Assembly (NCBI GenBank): GCA_025765595.1
Contig: JAIVFH010000001.1
Coordinates: forward strand, 1,051,897 to 1,115,896
Direction: 5' to 3'
Origin: Obelidium mucronatum
Taxonomy: Eukaryota; Chytridiomycota; Chytridiomycetes; Chytridiales; Chytriomycetaceae
Length of the DNA: 64,000 bases
Below the pieces are notes generated by a model. That model did no database searches, had not been told where the DNA came from, and saw nothing but the letters and a program-made list of their open reading frames with translations. Below, piece after piece: positions 35,024-45,674 of this stretch. Both the position numbers and the translations under genes were made by a program. How positions within the stretch are numbered: the stretch's first letter is position 1; every line of letters starts with the position of its first letter.

Positions 35024-37947
35024 ATGGACATGGAAAACCACATTGTTGGAACTACGTCACCGTCCCTTGTCCATGCCACTCTTACCCGAAGTCCATCAAT
35101 TCTGGCTCCTCTGAGACCATCGTCTTCAAAAGAACCTTTCTTTCGCACTTTGAATTCGGGTGTCAAAAGCTCTCTGTGTGTTCAAGTTTCTGAATCATCC
35201 AACCTGACAGCCAACTCTTCTTCAAAGGAAAATGAGCTTGAGAACCAACAACGGAAACGAGAAAACAGGAGAAGGAAGACGTTGGGAATACTTCTTGGCT
35301 TTTTGCCTCCGAGCAACAGCAGCAGTTCAGCAACTCAAACAAAGCGGCATCGAACAACATCTGAACCAATCCTAAGAAACTCAAAGATGCCACAATCACC
35401 ACTGAATCCATCATCAAGGGAGAGACTGTCGTCGGCGGGGAGCAGCATCCACTCAAGGTCGCCCGTGGCTGCTTTTGCTTTGTCTCCCAACCGCAGGTTA
35501 TCCTCTTCACCCAAACCAGCGTCTCCCTCCCAGAACCACCACCGCCACTCTTCTAAATCGCTCATTCATACTGCTAAATATCTCATTGAACAACTGGAAC
35601 AACTGTGGGCGGAAGTCGCTGATTCTCCTTCAGAGGCGACAACCCCGACTTCAAAATACCCGAGATCTCCACAGCAACTATCTGTGACGATTAATGGAAT
35701 TGATTGGACCTCGGCGGCGCGGGGAACTGGCAGTGCTGTGGCTGCTGCTGGTTGGGAGTCGGAGGATAGCAACAATCTATTCTTTTTTGGGAATGGTGGT
35801 GGGACAGCAACAGATGCTACGGAGATCCGTAGAGTATCTGGGTCTTCGTTTTTGGATTCTCCAGTGCTGAGAGCTTTGAAGGATGATAAAGTGGTCAACA
35901 ATGCTGCTTTGGTGGTATGTTGACATTGAAACAACACCATTCACCAACCATTAACCAAAAAAAAAACCCCCCACAGCCAATCATTGCAAACCTTCAAGAA
36001 CTCGTCAATGATGAAGATGAAAGAAGAAACAGTGTCCTCGGATCCATCAAAGAGCTTCACGACCACTTATTTGAAAGCTGCGAGAGGCTCTGCGTTCCGA
36101 TAGAGACTTTTATCCATCATAAAGGGTTCCCTGCCTCGTCGTCGATTTATGTGAAAAGGGATATGTTGGTTGCCCGAGTATCTCATGTGGATCAGATTAT
36201 TCGGGCTAGACAGGAGAGGTTGAATGCTTTGAAAGATGGGTGTTTGGAGATTCGGAAGGTTTTGGAAGATTTGAGCTCGGTTGAATTCCAAGTGGTGAGT
36301 CTTTGATAGTGTTGTTGGTGGTGTATTGATGCGATAAACAGACAGCACCAGATGATCTGTCGGCTTCGACCATTGAATCATGGGCCAAGAATCTGTATGA
36401 TTTGGAGGAAGAAAAGGTGCGTTTGCCATTCTTCCTGCTGTATTTTCGTTTATGTACAGTGTCAAAAAAAAAATAGGCCAAACGGCAAAGCCAAATCGCC
36501 AAAACTTGCGCCAAAATCCATAAACTGTCATCAATACTATCTCGATTCCCGTCTGCAAGCGAGGAAGAAGTTAATTTGACCCAATTTCTGCAGTCACCAC
36601 TGCCAACGTTTGAAAATGAGGACTCTCTCCCCGCTCTACCAAATTCTTTGGCTTCAGCTTCGGATCCTACCATCACGGCTCAAAATAACCAACCTCGAAA
36701 TGGTAGCAGCTCTGTATATACCCAAATTGTTCTTGAGCAACACTATAGAGCTCTCCTTCAAAGCGGTAACAGCACCGTCACGGTTTCGATATCGCTTACA
36801 CGAGCGTGTATTGCTTGGCTTCAAGCACTCGCAGACAATTTGGACGCCGAGTTACAATCGAAGCGCGATTTATGTAAACGTCTGGTCAAGGAGATTGGAA
36901 TGTGTTTGGAGGAACTGGGAAGAAATCCTGAGGAAGTAAGGCTGGATGAAGAGGATCTTGGGAGGATTGAGGAAGTGAGTGCTTTGGTTTCATCTGTTAC
37001 ATTTTTTTTGTCTTCATATTTTCTTGTCGTCTGATGTTTCATATTCAAGTATACGCAAATGGCTGATTCATTGCGTGAAGAGTGGAAAAAGAAGATGCAA
37101 GAAGTTGTTGTTGGCCTTTTGGTGGAGTTGACAAATTGGTGGGATAAATGCCATATTGTACCCGAAGAAAGGAAAGTCTTTACTGTTCAATTCGGAGATA
37201 GTTGAGTAAATAGGATGATAGTGAGGGGTTTTTGGTTAGGTGCTGACTTTTGGAACAGATTTATTTTCACCACTCACCGTGGAAACCATCACACTCGAGC
37301 TCCTGGCTCTACAAGATCGTTATGAGTTGGAGTATCCAATGTATTCGTTGATTGAACAACGGACTGCACTTTTGGAAAAAATGGTGGACTTTGAAAAAAG
37401 CGCTTCTGATCCTCGGCGTTTATTTCGATCCTCTTTCCAATTGAACGAGGAGGAGAGATTCCGGAAAACTTGTGTGCCTAATTTATTGAAGGTGGAAGAG
37501 TCTTTGAGAGGGAAAATGAAGGGATTTGAACAAGGTATTTTTTTGGTAGAAAATTTTTTTCAGTTTTTTTTTTTTGATGACATATGTTTTTTGTTTTTTT
37601 CAGAACAAGAAAAGCCATTTATCTTTCGTGGATCAAGATATTTGGATGTACTTGAGAAGGAGACTTCTGAGCGGTTCTTGAACGAGGCTCTATTTATATT
37701 TGATACAACTGGCATGGCACAAACCCGAACATCTGTATTGTCGACCACTCCTGGAAAAACACGCAGACCATCCGTTAATGCTAATAATGGTAGTGGCGGG
37801 GCTGGTATTAACTCTCCAAAGTTGACTGCAGAAGCGTCTTCTTCCGTAAGTATGTCGGGCAAGAGGGGAGTTACCAAGTCTGCATCGATGGCTGGGATTG
37901 GGGGGATGGTGCGCGGACGATCCAATTCATCAGTGATGAAGAAGTGA
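35024..37947 (+). CDS. ASE1: microtubule-bundling protein Ase1/PRC1/MAP65
   Basis: Seven exons: 35024..35914, 35977..36294, 36342..36416, 36477..36974, 37050..37200, 37259..37534, 37604..37947 (850 aa), all in phase. A disordered Ser/Pro-rich N-terminus is followed by coiled-coil segments (LIEQLEQLWAEV, RARQERLNALKDGCLEI). The conserved core reads LTNWWDKCHIVPEERKVF, LALQDRYELEYPMYSLI and SDPRRLFRSSFQLNEEERFRK, the MAP65/ASE1 signature. The C-terminus is basic and Ser-rich (TPGKTRRPSV, GKRGVTKSASM), a likely site of mitotic phosphorylation. It crosslinks antiparallel microtubules in the anaphase midzone. The long N-terminal extension before the first coiled coil is unusual for the family. No frame breaks. 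Confidence 0.85.
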
Positions 37948-38035
37948 TGGTTGGATTTATTCATTAGGTTGCTCGTTGTTATTTATTATTATGTTATAAA
38001 GCTTTTTTGGTTTTAACTTAATCTTTGCCCATGGT

Positions 38036-38569
38036 TTAACCCTGAACAGCAATGACATTAAATTGAGGATTCTTTCCCAAAGTAGCCTTTGCAGAAGACA
38101 ACTGGCACCACTTATTCATGTAATTTGTAGCAACACATTTCTTTGCAGCACGACATGCTTCCTGGCAGTCAGATGTGTTAGCAACGCGAATGCCACTGCC
38201 AATTTCGCTTCCCGTAATTCGAAAACCGGGAATCAGATTGGGATCTGCCTTGGAGTATGGTACATACAGAATGGCCTTTGGGTTCAGTTTGGCTCTTTTC
38301 GCGGGCAAGGCGGACTTTAAGACGCACGTGTTTGTTGATGGGACGTGAATTACAGCAACGCATGATGGTGGTGGCGAGCCTTTATGTTTGCTTGCATTTT
38401 GGTTGTATGTATCACATGCAGTTGTGCAGGAAGCAGGAGTTTCTGCTGTGACAATGAGGACATCTGTTCCAGAGTAATCTGCCCCTGGGAGCGAGACCCA
38501 TGTGGTTTTACAAGCTGCTAATATCGCGAGAGTGGAGAAGATTAAGAAGGAGAGCGCGTTCATAATCAT
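38036..38569 (-). CDS. secreted Cys-rich protein with two PAN/Apple-like segments
   Basis: Intronless. Start chosen at the ATG that opens the signal peptide MIMNALSFLIFSTLAILAAC. Two similar segments follow: S-L-P-G-A-D-Y-S-G-T-D-V...C-T-T-A-C-D...C-V-A-V-I..C-V-L-K, then R-I-T-G-S-E-I-G-S-G-I-R...C-Q-E-A-C...C-V-A-T-N-Y..C-Q-L-S. The spacing of cysteines and the 'A-S/D-C..AC......C.A......C.L' pattern fit PAN/Apple domains, which bind protein or carbohydrate outside the cell. Divergent from 38622, 52 bp away. Confidence 0.6.
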   Translation of the reverse strand: MIMNALSFLIFSTLAILAACKTTWVSLPGADYSGTDVLIVTAETPASCTTACDTYNQNASKHKGSPPPSCVAVIHVPSTNTCVLKSALPAKRAKLNPKAILYVPYSKADPNLIPGFRITGSEIGSGIRVANTSDCQEACRAAKKCVATNYMNKWCQLSSAKATLGKNPQFNVIAVQG

Positions 38570-38621
38570 TGATTGCATTAATTTTTGTTTGACAGGCACA
38601 GTTCAAACTCCGACCAAGAAA

Positions 38622-39705
38622 ATGAAACGGAGTGCAGAACGTGGAATGAATTTGAATTTTCTGGTAATGAATAACACACGCCACGCTCGAGGCGCGCCTG
38701 GAAACGCGTGCCGGCGGCGCTTGCGGGCAAAGTGTGGCGCGCCGTGTTTCTGGCTGGCGCGAGCTTCGGCGCCGTGCTTCGACGTGGGCTCGTGCATTTC
38801 AGATCGAGTTGGTGCCAAATTCGATTTGTCAATACCGGATTTGGTCAAAGTCGCAACGAACTGCGTGGTGCTCGAAAATGATCGCTGTTTGCGTCACATA
38901 TTGAAACTCGCGGAGAAGCTCTGCAAAGCCGACGAACATCGATTGGGACTTGTCAGGGAATGTCTCTTGAAGGCTGTTTTTTACAACAATGCGTCGGCAA
39001 TGAAGCAGCTTTTGAAATTCGGTCCTCACTTTCCAAACGTGGGCGCTTGAGGCAAACCTCGACCAATCTGATTTCTTCGATCTGTGGTTTCAGGCCATGA
39101 ATTTTCACAACGTGAATGTCTTGTTGTTTCTGAACAAGTACCCACAGCAAGCATCAATGACTGACATTCTGGAACTGTTTCGCAAATTGTTGCTATCCAT
39201 CCATAACGAAGGCATAATTTTTCATGAAGACAAGTTTACTGAAGGTCTTGTCTAGTATTTGGGTCAGGACGAATTGACTTGCATCGTGGGTTGGAAATAT
39301 ATCTTGATTGACTGTGTATTGGGTGAATTCAGAATGCATGACGCTCTTGGAATCAAGATTGTTGAACTTGTCGATTCTCATTCTGAAGCTACTGGATACG
39401 ACAACTTCAGTCACATAGGGAAGCAGCAGCCAATGGGTTCAAGGCGGATTCTTTCTTGTTTGCACACCATGTACCGGAGAATGAGGGTTTTGGAATACGA
39501 TGATGATCAGATTTGTTTCGTGCAACAGACACTGGCTTTGGCCAAGAGAAAAATGCTGGACCTTGTGGAAGATGAAGCTACTGAGCTGGTTGAGTCGATT
39601 CGGAGGGACATTTACGAAGGGGTATGCAAAACTTTCATGGGAAGCACAAGCGAAAAGTATGAGATGGTGTTTGAGGAATTCGAATGGTTTTTTCCTCTTG
39701 ATTGA
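38622..39705 (+). CDS. unrecognised protein with ankyrin-like helical segments
   Basis: Not firmly recognised. MKRSAERGMNLNFLVMNN leads into a short very GC-rich stretch (38690-38790), then FDLSIPDLVKVATNCVVLEN, LLKAVFYNNASAMKQLLKFG and FHNVNVLLFLNKYPQQ, which resemble degenerate ankyrin helices. The last part (LVEDEATELVESIRRDIYEGV) is helical and acidic. The frame must skip one base near 39046-39049 (FPNVGA to EANLDQSDFFDLW), and a TAG at about 39253-39255 interrupts an otherwise continuous frame (KFTEGLV / YLGQDELTCIV). Either the gene is decaying or the sequence has errors. Confidence 0.45.
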
Positions 39706-40149
39706 CAGTCTGTTTCCGCTCCGGCTGGCAAATATTGCGTGCATTTCATCTATCAATTGAGTGCGTTAACTGATGTAGTTTTGATATCAAATTTCAATAA
39801 GCTCATTGACATTTCTTTCAACGAGTCTGTAGAATGATGTGGGAGGAAAGAGTAGGAAAGAAGGGATAGCTCTGAGTTCACAAGAACCTGCGCGGAATGT
39901 GATTCCAGAATAGGCTTCATGGTCTAAGTTAGTGCATTCAGTAATCATAATGTATCTTCAAAGATGCCTTAATACTTGGTTACAAGTTTTTCTGTTACAA
40001 GGTGGCTGATGAAATTTTAGTTGCCGCACACTCACTGCAGAGACACTTTAAAACTCAAATCTCGAGAGACACGTTGTAAATTTGCGCAGGATGCATAAAA
40101 GCAAGAAGGGAAATGTCGAGATGGATTCTCAATTTGAGTCCTTCATCAA
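39706..40149. other. intergenic, upstream of chitinase
   Basis: AT-rich with no coherent frame. It probably holds the chitinase promoter and perhaps an unidentified signal-peptide exon. Confidence 0.45.
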
Positions 40150-42156
40150 ATGTCTGTTCCCTGCTTTCCAGCTTACCAAACAAGTCAGCCATACCCAGGT
40201 GCAAGTAAAGTGAGCTACCAAGGGTCCAATTATCATAGCAACTGGTGGACAAACAACGCACCAGGCGTGAACATTGTTGAATGGACTGTTGAGGGACCAT
40301 GCTCTTCTGCTAGTGTCACGGATCTGCCAACAAATTCAGTTGTTGCATGTTTCCCTGAATGGTCCACCGCGTCTCCATATCCCGGAGCAAGTAAAGTGAG
40401 CCATAAATCAAGAAATTTCGAAAGCAAATGGTGGACTGCAAGTGAGCCTGGTACTGGAGATGACTGGACAAGTCAAGGGACGTGTGTTACCAAAGCAGCT
40501 TCAAGCCCTTCTCCGTCGATTGTCCCACCTGGTGGTGCTACAGTGCCTACAATTTCCTCTATTTTGGTTCCTGTTCCACAATCATCATCAAAGCCAACGT
40601 CCTCCAAAACAAAGATCCATGCTACCTCATCAATACCATCCGTTCCGAACCCCACGCAAGCTCCACCGCCACCGCCATCTGGAAATCAAACACTTCCGTC
40701 ATGTTATGCTAAATGGAAGCAGCAAGATTACCAGAATGGTAGCAAAGTGTCTTCAAATGGAAACAACTTTCACAACAAGTACTATGCCAACACTGATCCA
40801 AGTACATCTGGCGCGGATGGAGCTTGGGTGAATGAAGGACCCTGTGATACTTCTTCGCTGAATTTTCGGCCATATACATCACCTGGAATTATCGGTATGT
40901 TTGAGTTGAACATTTACACAATATCAAACTAAACAATTATAAAACCACCAGGGTATTGGGCAAACTGGGCCGCATACACGCGTCCTCAAAATAAACTCGA
41001 TAAATTGGACTTATCCGGGTTCTCTGTGGTCAACTACGCGTTCTTGAATGCACTTCCGGATGGGTCTGTGAAAGCATTTGATGACTTTGCTGATGGTAAA
41101 CACGTGCCAGAGCTGAATGGCGTGGTTCGAAACAAGTACCCAAATTTACGAACAGTCATTTCTGTTGGTGGATGGTCTGGGTCGCAGCATTTTTCAGCCA
41201 TTGCTCGAAGTCCTGCTACCATCCAAGTATTCGCCAAGAATATCCATGCATACCTGGACGAAAATGGATTCGACGGTGTGGATATTGATTGGGAGCATCC
41301 GGGTGGCGGCGGTTTGGATTGTAACACTGTTGACGCCCAAGACGCCAAGAATTATGTTGATCTCTTGAAGGGCTTGCGGACGGAACTGGGTCCAACACGC
41401 CTTATCTCTATTGCCGCTTCTGCTGATATTTCTCACTATATCGTGAATGGAGTGAACTATCTGCCAGAGTATGCTAAGTATTTAAGCTATTTCCAAGTGA
41501 TGACATACGACTTTTATGGGTCCTGGTCCCCGTTTTCTGATTTCAACTCTCCGTTGAACTCCCCGGGAAGCTCGGATCCACAAGAGCCTAAATCGAATTC
41601 AAAGAACGGCACTCAGTTTTCAATTGCTTCTTCCATGAAGGCGTTTCAAGATTCTGGAGTTCCTGTCTCCAAACTTGTTCCAGGACTTGCCTTCTATGGC
41701 CGTTCATGGAAAGTATCCAAAGATGGTAATAACGGGCTGTATCAGTCATGTGCTGGATCGGTGAATGGAAATGCATGCGCTCCGATCCCTGGCGATGTTT
41801 TGGACGCGCCATTCACTGATCCATGTGGTGCCAGTTACCACAGTTCTGTGTGGATGTACAACAATCTCCGAGGAGACTCACGATCTTCGAATTCTCAATC
41901 CAGTGCGCCACTTCAAAATGGACCAGCAATAGCTTCAAATGGGTGGGTTCGACAATATTTTGGGTTTGCCGAAAATCCAACTCTGTACAATCCAAGTACC
42001 CAAACTTTCATTGCGTATGACGATCCTCAGTCAATTACTGCCAAAAGTAAGTGGGCCAAGATGCAAGGGTTCCCGGGGGTTATGGTATGGGAGATTGATC
42101 AGGATTACAATAATGAGATGCTGGATGCGTTGCGATTAGGGTTTAACTCAAAATAA
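40150..42156 (+). CDS. GH18 chitinase with three N-terminal chitin-binding modules
   Basis: Exons 40150..40894 and 40952..42156 (649 aa), in phase. Three CBM5/12-like modules are visible: two in series (CFPAYQTSQPYPGASKVSY..WW...W..GPC; CFPEWSTASPYPGASKVSH..WW...W..GTC) and a third after a Pro/Ser/Thr linker (CYAKWKQQDYQNGSKVS..YY). The GH18 barrel contains TVISVGGWSGS, FDGVDIDWEHPGG with the D-x-x-D-x-D-x-E catalytic Glu, QVMTYDFYGSW, and MVWEIDQD. It cleaves chitin. I cannot find a signal peptide at this start; a 5' exon or a one-base skip upstream (MSRWILNLSPSS) may be involved. The enzyme part is intact. Confidence 0.92.
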
Positions 42157-42251
42157 AGAGTCGTTTTATATAAATTGCAATGTAATCTCTATTCTTGAGT
42201 CGCTGACTTGTGAGTATTATTGTCATGATCGCGTGACTTTGGCGTATGTAT

Positions 42252-42333
42252 GGGCAGATGGCCGAGCGGTCTAAGGCGTCACGTTAAGGCCGTGATCTAT
42301 TCGTAGGCGTGGGTTCGAATCCCACTCTGCTCA
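42252..42333 (+). tRNA. tRNA-Leu, anticodon AAG
   Basis: 82 nt type II cloverleaf without intron. Acceptor GGGCAGA pairs with TCTGCTC (one G-U), discriminator A73. D arm GCC..GGC, anticodon stem TCACG/CGTGA with loop TTAAGGC (anticodon AAG at 42285-42287), a long variable arm, and T arm GTGGG-TTCGAAT-CCCAC. Both internal promoter boxes are present. Confidence 0.93.
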
Positions 42334-42541
42334 AACGACGTTGTTTTGCGGGGCGAAGTCATGTTGGATAGTCGTGTTTTAAGGGGTTTTGATGAACCAA
42401 ATCTCACTTCCCACATGAACATAGCTGACAGCACGAACGCGTTTCTTTATCAGGAGTTATTTACACTACCGCTTGAACGAGATCTCAAATTATGACAGTT
42501 CTGAGTTCAAATGCATTGTGAGAAATTGAAGTTGAGAAGAA

Positions 42542-43258
42542 ATGCCTCAACTCCAACCGCTCCTTGAGCCGACGATTCTGCAGGTGCCTGGAAGCAGCGG
42601 CCGAATTATCCTCACCTTTCCAATGACAGCTGCGGATGATGCAGACCAACTCAGGACGATGACATCACCAGAATTCTTGGAACACCTCCCGATGATGAAC
42701 CCAAATATGACATTGGCGGATATTGCCGCCCGGAGAGAGAAACAAGCAGCGGATGGTATTTACAAAGTCTTTCGAATCAATAAGAAAGAGACTGGGGAGT
42801 ACATTGGGAGTTGCGGAATGTACCGGATCGAGACTGAGTTGAGTCTCATGAGTTCGGAAACAACATACTGATCTTCCATCTCGTTTCTGTAAATTTTATC
42901 ATGCAGTAATTTGGCTTACGATTGCGGGCTGGGTATTCTGGGACAGTTTCATCGATTGGGTTATGCCAGCGAAGCTCTCTTTCTGATTCTCGACCATGGC
43001 TTCAACCTTGGATTCAATCGCACAACCTTCGTGACAAGCTCGAATAATATTGGAATGCGAAAATGGCTGGAAAATGCTTTGGGTGCGAAGTTGGAAGGGA
43101 CGATGAGGCAAGCTTGGCGTGATGATCGCATTAATGAATGGGTTGATTCGGTCATGTATTCGGTTTTGAAGAGTGAATGGGAGGCCGGAATGAGGGAAAG
43201 ACTGCTAACGAAAGTTCAATCTTATGTTGGGGTTGGCATTACAAATAATCAAAAGTGA
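42542..43258 (+). CDS. GNAT-family N-acetyltransferase
   Basis: Exons 42542..42837 and 42907..43258 (215 aa); GA|T joins in phase. The layout matches RimJ/RimL-type GNATs: TSPEFLEHLPMMNP, DGIYKVFRINKKETGEYIGS, then after the intron GLGILGQFHRLGYASEALFL (acetyl-CoA binding Q/R-x-x-G-x-A region) and NRTTFVTSSNNIGMRKWLEN. The C-terminus RINEWVDSVMYSVLKSEW is also typical. A similar single-exon gene lies at 55375-56022. The substrate is unknown. Confidence 0.8.
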
Positions 43259-43266
43259 CCCAGAAA

Positions 43267-44193
43267 ATGGCTAAACACCCAAAGATCCGCGACCTCGGAA
43301 ATGGCCTGTACAACCTGCGGGCACCGTACCACATATTTCTCGTTCTCAACGTCGGAACAGCAATGTCTTTCGTTAAACTTGCAAGCGGAAAGTTCGTTGC
43401 CTTATCAACCGTTGTTCTCGATGCCGAAGCAAAGGCCGAGGTGGATTCTCTTACACAGAATGGAGACCTGATCGAAGCTGTCGTTGCCACCAACCCATTC
43501 CACACTGGCGGATTCGAAGGCTTTCATGCCGCTTACCCAAAAGTACCAATGTATGGTACACCAAGACACCTCCGTAACTACAAGGGAATTCCATGGTAAT
43601 TCATCCTAAATAATTGGATTATATACTATCTGACTATGCTTGTGCTTTTTGAAGGGCTGGATCAGTCCTGGATGAGGCCTTTCTCAAAAGATGGTCGCCA
43701 GAGTTGGAGTTGACTATTCCTGCTGGTTGCGAATTTGACGACCCTCAACCTGAAAGCTTGAATCATTTCGCAGGAGTTATTGCCTTTCACCGAGCGAGTC
43801 GCTTTCTAATCGGAGTAAGTTCGACCCATTAAAATAACAAGCTGTTGTTTATAACAAGATGCCGTTTAAATCCAATCCAATCAGGACGACACATTCGAAA
43901 CTGTTAAAAAACCCGGTCTAATCGAATCAATGACATCGGGTCTTAAACATGGAGACATCCGCTTCCATCCATTGTTTCCCTCAGCCCAAGTGTTTTTACC
44001 AACTCCCAACGCTCCCAAACTATTCAACGATTGGTTGCAAGGAATTATTAACGATTGGGATTTCGATAACTTGGCAACAGCTCATTATGGAGTGACTGTT
44101 GGTGGATGCAAGCAAAAACTGAGAGAGGCTTTAGAACGTGCGAGACCCAAGTTGGAGTCTATTGCCAGAGCGCGTGGAGGTAGTTTTCCATAA
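43267..44193 (+). CDS. metallo-beta-lactamase-fold protein (DUF4336-like), copy 1
   Basis: Exons 43267..43595, 43655..43814, 43885..44193 (265 aa). VSF-K-L-A-S-G-K-F-V-A-L-S-T-V, then AVVATNPFHTGGFEGFHAAYP, MYGTPRHLRNY, and after introns HFAGVIAFHRASRFLIGDDTF. The 'V-x-x-N-x-x-H ... F-P-x-A-x-x-Y-x-x-P' pattern resembles DUF4336 beta-lactamase-like proteins, in which the canonical HxHxD metal motif is degenerate. Function unknown. It starts 8 bp after the GNAT stop codon and is followed by a close paralogue, so this is a local tandem duplication with conserved introns. Confidence 0.65.
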
Positions 44194-44311
44194 GGGAATA
44201 AGGAGATTCCAAATAGAAACGATATGATATTGAATTGGTCATCAGTTTGTTTTGAAACGACAGTGCTATTACAAATCCACCTCAAAAGTTTGAAACAGAA
44301 AAACACGAAAA

Positions 44312-45290
44312 ATGCCTCCACCTTCCAAGATTCAAGAGATTGGTCCAGGATGTTTCCGTCTTCGTATGGTAATGTGTTTGTTGGTTGCGATTTAGCAGTT
44401 CGAGTATATCTGACGGCGTCTGGACAGCCCTTCCTCTTTCTTGGTTTCATTGATGTCGGCACCCACATGACGTTCATCAAGCTCAATAGCGGAAGATTCA
44501 TTGCTCTCTCGGCTGTGACTTTGGATGCTGAAGCCAAGGCCGAAGTGGATTCTTTAACCCAGAATGGAGAATTAATCGATTCAGTCGTTGCTACAAACCC
44601 GTTCCACACGCTCGCGTTTCCTCAGTTTTACCAATACTACCCCAAGGCAAAGTTTTATGGAACTCCGAGACATATACGCAGATATCCTGAGATTCCTTGG
44701 TGGGTGGGATTACATGTTTGTTTTGACTTTCCAGTACGCCCAGCACTAATATACTTTATAGGACGGGGTCTGTTGCTGAGGAAAAGGTGCGTAAGCTGTG
44801 GGAACCTGAAGTCGAAATGAGAATTCCTGCTGGGTGTGAATTCGACGCCCCAGTTCCAGAATCCACCAACCACTTTGCTGGAATAATTGCCTTTCATCGT
44901 GCGAGTAAAACTATTATATCGGTGCGTTTAGGGTCTGTCTGAAATTGATGGGGCAATGTGTGTTAACGTGGTTTCATTTCGCAGGACGACGCTTTCAAGG
45001 TAGAAACCAATCCTGGATTTCTTGAGAGAACTTTTTTGGGTGCCAGTCACAGCCGCGTAACTTTTCATATGACACTGGTATCCCAAGCAATTGATAAAAC
45101 TCCTGATTCGCCGAAGTTGTTTTATGACTGGGTGCTGCAGTTGGTGAACGATTGGGATTTTGAAAATATGACATCATCCCATGGAGGTGTTATGATTGGA
45201 GGCGCGAAGAAAGGACTGGTTGACTGTTTGGAGCGGTCAAAGAAAGACTTGAGCGATTTTGCTGTGACGAATGGAGGAGTTCCTTTCTGA
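44312..45290 (+). CDS. metallo-beta-lactamase-fold protein (DUF4336-like), copy 2
   Basis: Exons 44312..44368, 44428..44699, 44762..44921, 44985..45290 (264 aa). The first intron (59 bp, donor GTAATG) was chosen because it aligns the join FRLRM/PFLFLGFIDVGTHM with copy 1; copy 1 lacks it. Shared blocks: DAEAKAEVDSLTQNGELI, VVATNPFHTLAFPQFYQYYP, FYGTPRHIRRYPEIPW, NHFAGIIAFHRASKTII. The last two introns sit at the same places as in copy 1. No frame breaks. Function unknown. Confidence 0.65.
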
Positions 45291-45674
45291 AAGTTGCTTG
45301 ATGATATTCTTTTTGATTTTTCATAAAAGATAGTTCTTCCTTGTGCCTCATCATTTTAGACTGTGAAGTTCGAAGTTGGAAGGTGGAGGTGGGAAGAGAA
45401 GAACTTTAAGGCCCAGACAGAAAATCAGCTGCACTACCTACCACAAACCTGGAATTATATATTTCCTTCAAGTAGAGCCACAGCCTTGTGTTAGTTGTGG
45501 TTCGCTTTACTTCGTGGCATTTTGGAAACCTCATTGATTTTTTCTTCACACATCTCATCAAACGTGAGTCCCATCTTTCGAGGCATATCACCGCAAAGAG
45601 TACTAATCAGATGGTCTCCTTTCTTTACCACTTATGTTTACTCCTGATCCGCTTCGCACTCGTGTTGATTCAGT
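45291..45674. other. intergenic, upstream of SEC61
   Basis: No coherent coding frame. It contains the 3' end of the preceding gene and the promoter side of SEC61; pyrimidine-rich near 45540-45660. Confidence 0.5.

Noticed and set aside
42252..42333. tRNA-Ser
   Set aside because: The long variable arm fits both Leu and Ser, but the anticodon loop TTAAGGC gives AAG, and discriminator A73 fits Leu.
44364..44395. A 32 bp first intron in the second lactamase-like gene
   Set aside because: Shorter than all other introns here; the 59 bp alternative (44369-44427) aligns with copy 1.
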